Assembly: GCA_964410675.1 (NCBI GenBank)
Contig: CAYPIB010000042.1
Span: forward strand, 1-22,374
Reading direction: 5' to 3'
Length of the DNA: 22,374 nt
From: RGIG3040 sp964410675
GTDB taxonomy: Bacteria; Bacillota; Clostridia; Lachnospirales; Lachnospiraceae
Shown: one piece after another, positions 15,259 through 22,002 of the stretch
How the letters are laid out: every line of letters begins with the position of its first letter
How positions within the stretch are numbered: position 1 is the first letter of the stretch
Program-made: the position numbers and the translations under genes
The notes under the pieces: model-generated
The model's input: the letters and a program-made list of their open reading frames with translations, nothing else
Database searches by the model: none
Told to the model about the DNA's origin: nothing

Positions 15259-16634
15259 TATGAAAATCCCTCCTCATCTTTATAGGAACCTGAATTACGA
15301 TATGTCACTAATGCTACAATAGCAAGAACGACGAATGTCATAATACCGATGACTGCTCCAAGGTTAAAGAACTGCTGGTCTATCGTCAGCTTATACAACC
15401 ATGTCACAAGTAAGTCTGTCTTTCCCGCTGTCCTTCCGACCGGTGTCGGATGTCCATTTGATAAGAGGTAAATTACATTAAAGTTATTTACATTGCTAGT
15501 AAAGGTAGTAATTAAATATGGTGTTGTAACAAACAACATATAGGGAAGTGTAATCTTAAAATACGTTACAAATGCACTTGCTCCATCGATTTTAGCAGCC
15601 TCATAAAGCTCTGCCGGAATATTCTGCAAAATACCTGTCACTTGAATAAGAGTAAACGGAATACCTACCCATAAGTTTATTACAATTACAGTAACCCTTG
15701 CCCACATTGTATTTGTAAAAAACGGTAGTGCCTGATCAATGAGTCCTAAATTTTTAAGTAATACATTGATTGCACCTTCAGGCTGCAGCATAGTCCTCAT
15801 CGTAAGCAAAGATACGAACTGCGGTACTGCAATTGATAAAACAAAGCAAGTACGCCAAAAACTTTTAAATTTAGTATCTTTTCGATTAATCACAATTGCC
15901 AGCAGCATGCCAAAGAAGTAATTTAGAAATGTTGCAAACACTGCCCACACAATTGTCCAGCTAAGTACAGACCAAAATGTCTGTCCAATAGCATCCTGCA
16001 TATTTAAAACCTTTTTAAAATTATCCAGACCAACCCAATCAAAAAGTACAAGATGTTCATCCAATTTACTATAATTCGTAAATGCCATACTAATCATAAA
16101 AATAAGCGGCAGAATTGTAATAATTAAAACACCCGTAGTTGGAAGTGACAATAATAATTTATGTAAGTTTTTATCAAACAAACTCCCTATGTCCTCAAAA
16201 AAATTATTTACATGTTTACCTTCTTTTGCAGCACATTCTATCTCATATGCACTTTTAATAATACCCTTCCAAACAAACAGAACTCCAACTACAGCACAGG
16301 CAGTTATCACTCCATAAAGCAGTAAGAGCAGGGAATTATCACCGCTCGTATATTCAAAAATCCCTTTTGCTTCATTCCAGACTTCTTCCTGAACTCTGTC
16401 GCCTAATGATGGCAGCATTGCTAAATTATGAATACCGCTTTTTACTAAAAATAGAATAAAAGCAGCTTCTACTGCTAAATATAAAAAACCTTTTACGAAT
16501 TGTTTTCTAACTATATTACCAAGTCCCCACACAAGAATTGATAACTTTGTAAAAATATCCCCTTTTAAAATAGCATTTTTAACGGTATAGGGGGTCTTAA
16601 ACTCACTTTTTCGTCCAAACCTTTTTTTGCCCAT
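15258..16634 (-). CDS. malF: Maltodextrin ABC transporter permease MalF
   Basis: Permease subunit of 458 aa, with about eight transmembrane helices: an N-terminal pair or trio (about 45-65 and 102-125) ahead of the conserved six-helix core, as in other MalF proteins. A cytoplasmic segment rich in Lys precedes them. The EAA loop is at about 345-366 (ELYEAAKIDGASAFVTYFKITLPY). The segment FNVIYLLSNGHPTPVGRTAGKTDLLVTWLYKLT before the last helix is characteristic of maltose-type MalF. The start is the ATG at 16634, seven bases after AGGAG; the in-frame GTG at 16649 is part of the GTGAGGAG ribosome binding site. It is separated from malE by a hairpin at 16661-16683 and overlaps malG by one base. 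Confidence 0.9.
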   Translation of the reverse strand: MGKKRFGRKSEFKTPYTVKNAILKGDIFTKLSILVWGLGNIVRKQFVKGFLYLAVEAAFILFLVKSGIHNLAMLPSLGDRVQEEVWNEAKGIFEYTSGDNSLLLLLYGVITACAVVGVLFVWKGIIKSAYEIECAAKEGKHVNNFFEDIGSLFDKNLHKLLLSLPTTGVLIITILPLIFMISMAFTNYSKLDEHLVLFDWVGLDNFKKVLNMQDAIGQTFWSVLSWTIVWAVFATFLNYFFGMLLAIVINRKDTKFKSFWRTCFVLSIAVPQFVSLLTMRTMLQPEGAINVLLKNLGLIDQALPFFTNTMWARVTVIVINLWVGIPFTLIQVTGILQNIPAELYEAAKIDGASAFVTYFKITLPYMLFVTTPYLITTFTSNVNNFNVIYLLSNGHPTPVGRTAGKTDLLVTWLYKLTIDQQFFNLGAVIGIMTFVVLAIVALVTYRNSGSYKDEEGFS

Positions 16635-16654
16635 GAACAGTCTCCTCACTTTTT

Positions 16655-16683
16655 AAAAAAGCCCTACCCAGTACGGGCAGGGC
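16655..16683 (-). terminator. malE-malF intercistronic hairpin / attenuating terminator
   Basis: On the minus strand GCCCTGCCC pairs with GGGTAGGGC (eight GC-rich pairs with one mismatch, 5-nt loop), followed at once by six T. It lies 12 bp after the malE stop and about 20 bp before malF. It has the full form of an intrinsic terminator inside an operon, so most transcripts would end after malE while some read on into malFG; it would also protect the malE 3' end. Confidence 0.8.
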
Positions 16684-16694
16684 CTTTTTTTGAT

Positions 16695-18020
16695 TTATTC
16701 CGCAGCGGAAGTGTTTAATGCTGTATTTAGTTCTTCTGCTTTGTCAGCTGCATTATCAGCAGTTACTTCTTTGTTAATTAAAGATTTACCAAAGTTCTCT
16801 GCCGGAGTCCAGTAGTTACCCATTTTAGATACGAATGGCTGAATGATAGATGTAGATTCAAACGTTTCATTCTGAGCTACAACTAAAGCGTCAGCGCTTA
16901 CAGCTTCATCAGCAAGTAATTCTGTATTACATGGAACAATATTTCTTAATTCATAATGAGATTTCTGTGCCTCAACACCACCTAAGTATTTCGCTAATGC
17001 TACAGCTACTTGTGGGTATTCACAGGTAGGATTAACACCAATTGCTTTAGAACCAGAGAAAGCCATCATCTGCTTATCTGTTCCGTTGATCTTAACAGTT
17101 GGAAGAGCTTTTGCAGCAAAGTTATCACCTAATGCTTCTTTTGCAGCTGTTGCATCCCAAGAACCAGAGAAGATTGCCTTGATTGTGCCTTCTCTTAAAC
17201 CAGAAATACCAGCACCATCAGCATCGTTTACAAAATTTGGATTGTTTACTAAGTCTACTAAGTAGCTGGCAACCTGTGCACCCTTTTCGCCGCCAAAATC
17301 AATACCGGCTGCTTCGTCAGTACCATCACCAAATAATGTACAATCATTTGCTACAAAGAAAGATGCGATGTACCAAGAGTTTGATAGAGGGAATGCTACT
17401 TTTTCTTTTGCAATCATAGCATCTAAGCTGTTAGCTTCTTCCTCTGTAAAAGCAGATTTGTCATAGTACATAAACCATGTGTTTGTCGTAAATGGTACAC
17501 CATAGACTTTGCCGTCTAAAGATACGGAATCAACAATTGCTTCAGAGTTTGTACTCTTTACATAGTCAGCTGCCTCGCCGCCTAATTGTGAAATTGCATT
17601 GTTAGCAACTAATTCAGGAAGATTGTCGTTTGCAAACATATATACATCTGCTGCACCTTCAACGTCCTGTGTTACAGTCGCTTTAGCATCAGCTTCACCA
17701 CATACACCGTACTCAAATGTGATGTCCCAATTTGGATGTTCAGCTTTAAACTGCTCACACATTTTATTTAACCAGTTTCCGTTTTCTTCAGCCTGATCTT
17801 CAGCTGGACTCCAAACAGTTAAGGTTGTTGTAATTGCCTCTTCTTCTGCAGTTTCATCAGTAGCTTCTTCGGTTGTATCCTCAGTATCCTCTTCTGCTGG
17901 TTCATCCTCAGTAGTGTCTGCGTCTGTTTCTGTTGCTTCCGGTGCAGTCTTGTCACCACAACCAACTAGGGTTGCAACCATTGAGGTTGCCAGTAATAAT
18001 GCTAATGCTTTCTTTTTCAT
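16695..18020 (-). CDS. malE: Maltodextrin-binding lipoprotein MalE
   Basis: Extracellular solute-binding protein (family 1), 441 aa, lipid-anchored on the outer face of the membrane and delivering sugar to MalFG. The lipobox is LVGC (C21), giving a lipoprotein signal peptide. Residues about 24-63 form an unusually acidic Thr/Glu/Asp linker. The binding domain starts at LTVWSP and includes FKAEHPNWDITFEYG, ADVYMFANDNLPELV, DGKVYGVPFTTNTWFMYYDKSAF and SHYELRNIVPCNTEL, which correspond to the MalE-like pattern. GGAGAGG lies about ten bases upstream of the ATG at 18020. It has its own promoter and upstream operator-like palindromes. Substrate assignment rests on family resemblance and on malQ next door. 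Confidence 0.9.
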   Translation of the reverse strand: MKKKALALLLATSMVATLVGCGDKTAPEATETDADTTEDEPAEEDTEDTTEEATDETAEEEAITTTLTVWSPAEDQAEENGNWLNKMCEQFKAEHPNWDITFEYGVCGEADAKATVTQDVEGAADVYMFANDNLPELVANNAISQLGGEAADYVKSTNSEAIVDSVSLDGKVYGVPFTTNTWFMYYDKSAFTEEEANSLDAMIAKEKVAFPLSNSWYIASFFVANDCTLFGDGTDEAAGIDFGGEKGAQVASYLVDLVNNPNFVNDADGAGISGLREGTIKAIFSGSWDATAAKEALGDNFAAKALPTVKINGTDKQMMAFSGSKAIGVNPTCEYPQVAVALAKYLGGVEAQKSHYELRNIVPCNTELLADEAVSADALVVAQNETFESTSIIQPFVSKMGNYWTPAENFGKSLINKEVTADNAADKAEELNTALNTSAAE

Positions 18021-18085
18021 AACAAATTTACCTCTCCTTCTTTACTAAGTTAATTTAGTTAGCATTTATATAAAACACAATGTGT

Positions 18086-18114
18086 CTTATACCATAATAA
18101 TCTTTCATTTCCAA
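18086..18114 (-). promoter_or_regulatory. Promoter of malE
   Basis: On the minus strand TTGGAA (rc of 18109-18114), 17 bases, TATAAG (rc of 18086-18091), with an extended -10 TG one base upstream. Predicted start near 18079, leader about 60 nt. A perfect 5-1-5 palindrome ACACA-A-TGTGT at 18075-18085 covers the start point and may be a further operator. Confidence 0.65.
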
Positions 18115-18118
18115 TTCA

Positions 18119-18152
18119 GGAAACGTTACCGATACCGTTACCGGGAACGGTA
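18119..18152. promoter_or_regulatory. Two CG-centred palindromes upstream of the malE promoter
   Basis: GGAAACGTTACC (18119-18130) is a palindrome of the form GGWAACGTTWCC. TACCGTTACCGGGAACGGTA (18133-18152) is a 20-bp inverted repeat with nine of ten pairs matched. Both are centred on CG, like LacI/GalR-family operators, and are 18 bp apart centre to centre. They lie from about -40 to -73 relative to the predicted malE start, just upstream of the -35 and directly after the malQ stop. The divergent LacI-type regulator (19939-20973) is the likely ligand; a CcpA-type global regulator is an alternative. Confidence 0.7.
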
Positions 18153-18158
18153 CTAATT

Positions 18159-19640
18159 TTATCTGCAATAAATTGTAGACATTGTTCTAATCCATGCTTT
18201 TGTTTCTTCTGCGATACTTTCATTCCAAAGCCGCCAGCGCCAATTTCTGCCGATTGTACTTGGATAGTTCATTCTTGCCTCATTACCAAGCTTCAAAATA
18301 TCCTGCATCTGAAAAATTACTACATTAGCAACACTTGAATAAGCAAGTCTGATTAAGGCATCCGGAATTTCCTCTTTACTTTTAATATTTAAATATTCAT
18401 ATAAAAAAGCAAGTTCATATTCTGTTTTATCTTTAAAATATCCTAAAATAGTATCATTATCATGTGTACCTGCATAAATAACTTGATTGCAGTCTTTAAA
18501 ATTATGCGGTAAAAATTCATTTCCGGTATTACCGTCAAATGCAAAAAGCAAAATCTTTATTTCAGACCATCCGGCTCTTTGTATAAGCTTACTGGCTCCC
18601 GGAACAAATACTCCGATATTTTCTGCTATTATCCTGCTATCCCCCGCCGCACTTTGTACCGCATCGATAANNNNNNNNNNTTTTAGCCATTTTCCGCATT
18701 TTGGATCCGCATTATTTGCCGGAATAGCATAGCTTTTTACAATTCCTGTAAAGTGATCAATCCGAATTATATCAAACAGCTGTTTATTTAACTTGATCCG
18801 CTTCTGCCACCAGTCAAATCCATCCTGCCCCATCTGCTCCCAATTATATAAGGGATTGCCCCATTTTTGTCCATTATCGGAAAAAGCATCCGGGGGACAG
18901 CCCGCAACTAATTCAGGATACCCCTTTTCATTTAAAAGAAATTGCTTACGATTTGTCCACACATCAGCACTGTCAAGTGCAACATATAATGGCATATCAC
19001 CAATTATTTCAATTCCTTTTTTGTTTGCATACGCCTTTAAACGATACCACTGCCAAAAAAATTCATACTGGCAAAAACAATGAAAGGATATTGTATCGGC
19101 AAGCTTACTTTTATAAAGTTCCATGGCTTCCGGTTCTCTGCTTCTTATATTTTCATCAAAGCCAAGCCAATCTTTATCAAAATATTCTTTTAATGCCATA
19201 AAGAGCGCATAATCGTCCAGCCACGCTCGGTGTGTTTTACAAAATTCTATGTATGTTTTACTTTTTTGATCAAAGCGGGCAAAGGCTATTTTAAGTACTG
19301 CCAAACGATTTTCATACAAAACAGCATAGTCCACATCACTGCTGCTTTGCCCCCAATTAAATGCCCTGATTTCATCGAGCGTAAGAAGTCCTTCCTTTAT
19401 AAGGGAGTTTAAATCAATAAAATATGGATTCCCCGCAAATGCACTAAAGGATTGATAGGGGCTGTCTCCATAGCTTGTCGGCCCCAGTGGAAGCACCTGC
19501 CAGTAACGCTGTCTAAGTTCTACCAGTAAATCAACAAAACGATACGCTTCTGCCCCAAGGGTTCCAATTCCATAATCCGAAGGCAGACTACTGATTGCTA
19601 ATAAAATGCCAGCGCCTCTTTTTAGTATTTTCCCTCTCAA
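18159..19640 (-). CDS. malQ: 4-alpha-glucanotransferase (amylomaltase), GH77
   Basis: Cytoplasmic enzyme of about 493 aa that transfers 4-alpha-glucan segments between maltodextrins, releasing glucose. Family motifs are clear: SSLPSDYGIGTLG near the N-terminus, PLGPTSYGDSPYQSFSAFAGNPYFIDL, GDMPLYVALDSADVWTNR, the nucleophile in IIRIDHFTG (about D295), the acid/base in IIAENIG (about E340), and the third carboxylate in AGTHDNDT (about D394). A 10-N gap (18671-18680) removes a few residues after KWLK, where the family normally has a GPG-type loop. The start chosen is the TTG at 19640, with AGGGAG seven bases upstream; this gives a normal N-terminus (RGKILKRGAGILLAISS). In-frame ATGs at 19679 and 19673 have weaker AAGG sites and would add an odd hydrophobic leader. 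It is the first gene of the mal locus. Confidence 0.93.
   Translation of the reverse strand: MRGKILKRGAGILLAISSLPSDYGIGTLGAEAYRFVDLLVELRQRYWQVLPLGPTSYGDSPYQSFSAFAGNPYFIDLNSLIKEGLLTLDEIRAFNWGQSSSDVDYAVLYENRLAVLKIAFARFDQKSKTYIEFCKTHRAWLDDYALFMALKEYFDKDWLGFDENIRSREPEAMELYKSKLADTISFHCFCQYEFFWQWYRLKAYANKKGIEIIGDMPLYVALDSADVWTNRKQFLLNEKGYPELVAGCPPDAFSDNGQKWGNPLYNWEQMGQDGFDWWQKRIKLNKQLFDIIRIDHFTGIVKSYAIPANNADPKCGKWLKXXXXIDAVQSAAGDSRIIAENIGVFVPGASKLIQRAGWSEIKILLFAFDGNTGNEFLPHNFKDCNQVIYAGTHDNDTILGYFKDKTEYELAFLYEYLNIKSKEEIPDALIRLAYSSVANVVIFQMQDILKLGNEARMNYPSTIGRNWRWRLWNESIAEETKAWIRTMSTIYCR
18671..18680. other. Assembly gap of 10 N inside malQ
   Basis: Ten N between the codons for KWLK and the IDAV segment. 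The frame happens to be kept by ten plus two flanking bases. The true gap is more likely longer by a multiple of three, because the GH77 family has a GPG-containing loop here. Confidence 0.95.
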
Positions 19641-19709
19641 TTTTAATCTCCCTGCTAAAATTGCCAAAAACATATACATGCCTTGTTTTCGTTAATTTTC
19701 GTTTATGCT

Positions 19710-19742
19710 ATTATACTAACAAATTATTATCATTTTTGTCAA
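19710..19742 (-). promoter_or_regulatory. Probable promoter of malQ
   Basis: On the minus strand a perfect TTGACA (rc of 19737-19742) is followed by a perfect TATAAT (rc of 19710-19715), but 21 bases apart, which is too long for ordinary sigma-A use. An overlapping TAGTAT (rc of 19713-19718) at 18 bases is the more likely -10. Transcription would start near 19703-19706, about 65 nt before the TTG start. Confidence 0.55.
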
Positions 19743-19827
19743 CTAAAAGTCCATTTCTCAATATTTTTTCTCGGTTTTTACTATTTTTATCAAAATATTT
19801 TGTGACCTTTTACAATTTTAATTACCT

Positions 19828-19868
19828 TTTTTCGAAACTTTTTCAATTTCCCTTTTCAGTTTCGAAAT
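19828..19868. promoter_or_regulatory. Inverted pair of TTTCGAAA palindromes in the regulator promoter
   Basis: TTTCGAAACT (from 19830) and AGTTTCGAAA (to 19867) form an exact 10-bp inverted repeat, and each contains the CG-centred palindrome TTTCGAAA. Centres are 30 bp apart (about three helical turns). The downstream copy lies between the -35 and -10 of the regulator promoter, the upstream copy at about -55. This is the layout expected for autorepression by a LacI-family dimer or tetramer. Confidence 0.65.
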
Positions 19869-19881
19869 AATTATGTATAAT
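19853..19881 (+). promoter_or_regulatory. Promoter of the LacI-type regulator gene
   Basis: TTTTCA (19853-19858, 4/6), 17 bases, TATAAT (19876-19881, perfect). Predicted start near 19888, about 50 nt before the regulator ATG at 19939. The remainder of the divergent region (19641-19932) is AT-rich with T tracts and no gene. Confidence 0.65.
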
Positions 19882-19938
19882 AATCTTATTAGTAAACTTT
19901 CTAACATAAAATAATTACAGAAAAACAGGTGAATGATT

Positions 19939-20973
19939 ATGGTTACAATGAAGGAGATTGCCGCTAAGCTCGGTATTGCTATCAGTACTGTATCAAAAGG
20001 ACTAAATGGTGCCAATGATATTAGTGAGGAACTAAGACAGCACATTCTGGATACGGCAATTGAGATGGGATACATTCCTAAAAATCTTAGAAAGGAGCAT
20101 TTGAAAAAGCTTTGTATTTTTGTTGAAAATATGGATTATGAAAAAGATGATGATTTTGGCTATGATATTATTTTGGGTTTTAAGCAAATGGCTCTGCGTT
20201 ATAATTGGACAGTCGAAATTATTCCTTTAAATCCCATGCTCCAGTCACAAGAAAAATATGATACTTTTATGTTAAAAAATGGATACAGCGGTGCACTTTT
20301 ACTTGGACTGGCTTTACATGATGACTGGATGGAGCAGCTCAAAACTACGACAATTCCATCGGTACTATTTGATAACCATGTGTCACATAATTTAAAAGTT
20401 GGATTTATTGGTACTGACAGTTATGAAGGCATTGATTTATGTGTTGCTCATCTTGTAAAACTTGGCCACACAAAAATTGCCTTTTTAAATGGTTCTCCCA
20501 ATTCCCTCGTAACGACGCAAAGACAAGAAGCTTTTCTTACAAGTATGAAAGCAAATCACCTTGAGATTGATGAAAATTTAATGGAATACGGCTATTATAC
20601 TGCTGACTGCGCCAAATATCATGTTCCAACCTTTTTGTCACACGGCGCAACCGCTATTATTTGTTCTGCCGATTTGATTGCACAGGGGGTTATGGAGGAG
20701 TGTAAGCTGCGTGGCTTTCATGTACCTGAGGATATCAGCGTAACAGGATTTGACGATCTCCCGGTTGCTTCTGAATTAGAGCCTCCGCTTACTACTATAA
20801 GGCAGGATCGTATTTTACTAGGCAAAAGCGGCTATAATACACTGGAAGGATTATTACATAACCTGCCGCTCAGTAAAACACTTTTAAGGGCACAGTTAAT
20901 TGTTCGCTCTACGACTGCTCCGGTTCGTCCCCGCAGCAATAAAGCTATTATTAAAAAATTGCCTGAAGTTTAA
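19939..20973 (+). CDS. LacI/GalR-family regulator, probable maltodextrin-locus regulator
   Basis: Transcriptional regulator of 344 aa. The N-terminal LacI HTH is clear (MKEIAAKLGIAISTVSKGLNG, with TVSKGLN as recognition helix, about 4-24), followed by IPKNLRK in the hinge position. The hinge lacks the usual NxxAR pattern. Residues about 57-330 form the periplasmic-binding-like sensor: GFIGTDSYEGIDLCVAHLVKLGHTKIAFL, AIICSADLIAQGVMEE, and VPEDISVTGFDDLPVASELEPPLTTIRQD. The start is the ATG at 19939, seven bases after AGGTG; the ATG at 19933 abuts that site. It is divergent from malQ, with palindromes in its own promoter and related ones at malE, so it probably controls the maltodextrin genes, in the manner of MalR. 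The effector (maltose or maltodextrin) is inferred from context. Confidence 0.92.
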   Translation: MVTMKEIAAKLGIAISTVSKGLNGANDISEELRQHILDTAIEMGYIPKNLRKEHLKKLCIFVENMDYEKDDDFGYDIILGFKQMALRYNWTVEIIPLNPMLQSQEKYDTFMLKNGYSGALLLGLALHDDWMEQLKTTTIPSVLFDNHVSHNLKVGFIGTDSYEGIDLCVAHLVKLGHTKIAFLNGSPNSLVTTQRQEAFLTSMKANHLEIDENLMEYGYYTADCAKYHVPTFLSHGATAIICSADLIAQGVMEECKLRGFHVPEDISVTGFDDLPVASELEPPLTTIRQDRILLGKSGYNTLEGLLHNLPLSKTLLRAQLIVRSTTAPVRPRSNKAIIKKLPEV

Positions 20974-21002
20974 TGTTTTTGATATAAATATAGACTTACA
21001 AT

Positions 21003-21034
21003 ATAAAACCACAGTCAACAGGCTGTGGTTTTAT
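21003..21034. terminator. Bidirectional terminator between convergent genes
   Basis: Perfect 12-bp stem, ATAAAACCACAG (21003-21014) against CTGTGGTTTTAT (21023-21034), with an 8-nt loop. Each strand ends the stem with GGTTTTAT. It lies between the regulator stop (20973, plus) and the permease stop (21046, minus), so it can serve both. Confidence 0.8.
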
Positions 21035-21045
21035 GATGTCATAAT

Positions 21046-22002
21046 TTATCTTTCTTCTCTAAAGTAATTCGTTCCAAGTGCCGCCGGAAGTGTACTATGT
21101 TTTCTTTTATTCATGGAAGCAATGACTAGTACAAGTGCTGTAATGAGAAATGGCAGCATATCATAAAAGGCATCCGGAAAAGGAAAGACGGACTTTGGAA
21201 TATAATACTTTAAAATTCTAAGAGCACCAAATACAAAAGAGCCCCATATTGCCATAGCCGGCTTCCATGATGCAAATATAACAAGTGCTACTGCAATCCA
21301 GCCAAGACCGCCGACATTATTGGAGATCCAAACACCACCGTTTATAATCATAGAGCAATATGCACCGCCGATACCACAAATCGCACCACCCAGTGCAACA
21401 TTTAAATATTTCCATTTTGTCACCGGAATTCCCGCTGCATCTGCTGCTGCTGGATTCTCACCGATTGCACAAACGTTCAATCCGGCTTTTGTTTTATTTA
21501 AATAAATGTGCATAATGACTGCAATCAAAATGCCAAGATATACAAACGGATTGTAGGAAAAAAGCACCTTCCCAAGCACCGGAATATCACTTAAAACCGG
21601 AATATAAATACTGCGCATATTTGAAGTAATTGTTTCTGGCAGCTTTAAAGTTCCATCCGCTGTACCGCCGAGCATAAAGACACCAACAAAGTTAGCCAGA
21701 CCGATTCCAAAAATAGTAAGTGTCAGACCTGTTACATTTTGATTCGCCATTAACGTAATCGTAAGTACACCATATAGTAACCCGCTTGCTGCCCCCGCAA
21801 GCGCTGAGCTGAGGATTGCCAGCAAGAAACTATCGGTTTGATACCCGATCATAAAACCGGCACAAGCACCTATAGACATCATTCCCTCTACGCCAAGATT
21901 TAAATGTCCGACCTTTTCTATTACAATCTCTCCAACTGTGCCAAATAAAAGCGGAGTCCCTGCCAGAACTGCTGCTACAAGAAAATTCGTTATCATTTCC
22001 AT
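21046..22002 (-). CDS. ABC transporter permease, nucleoside/simple-sugar type (NupQ/YufQ-like)
   Basis: Integral membrane permease of 318 aa from the branched-chain amino acid/ribose-type permease family (BPD_transp_2). The N-terminal TPLLFGTVGEIVIEKVGHLNLGVEGMMSIGA is characteristic of the second permease of BMP-lipoprotein-dependent nucleoside importers such as NupQ. The cytoplasmic coupling segment is seen in TKAGLNVCAIGENPAAADAAGIPVTKWKYL. About eight to nine transmembrane helices are predicted by eye. GGAGG is nine bases before the ATG at 22002. The gene overlaps the upstream permease by 10 bp, so the two form a coupled pair. Nucleoside specificity is from family resemblance; other simple sugars are possible. 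Confidence 0.87.
   Translation of the reverse strand: MEMITNFLVAAVLAGTPLLFGTVGEIVIEKVGHLNLGVEGMMSIGACAGFMIGYQTDSFLLAILSSALAGAASGLLYGVLTITLMANQNVTGLTLTIFGIGLANFVGVFMLGGTADGTLKLPETITSNMRSIYIPVLSDIPVLGKVLFSYNPFVYLGILIAVIMHIYLNKTKAGLNVCAIGENPAAADAAGIPVTKWKYLNVALGGAICGIGGAYCSMIINGGVWISNNVGGLGWIAVALVIFASWKPAMAIWGSFVFGALRILKYYIPKSVFPFPDAFYDMLPFLITALVLVIASMNKRKHSTLPAALGTNYFREER

Noticed and set aside
19595..19870. Plus-strand 91-aa open frame overlapping the malQ start and its promoter
   Set aside because: Antisense to malQ coding sequence and to the AT-rich divergent promoter region, low-complexity hydrophobic product (Phe/Leu/Ser), no ribosome binding site.
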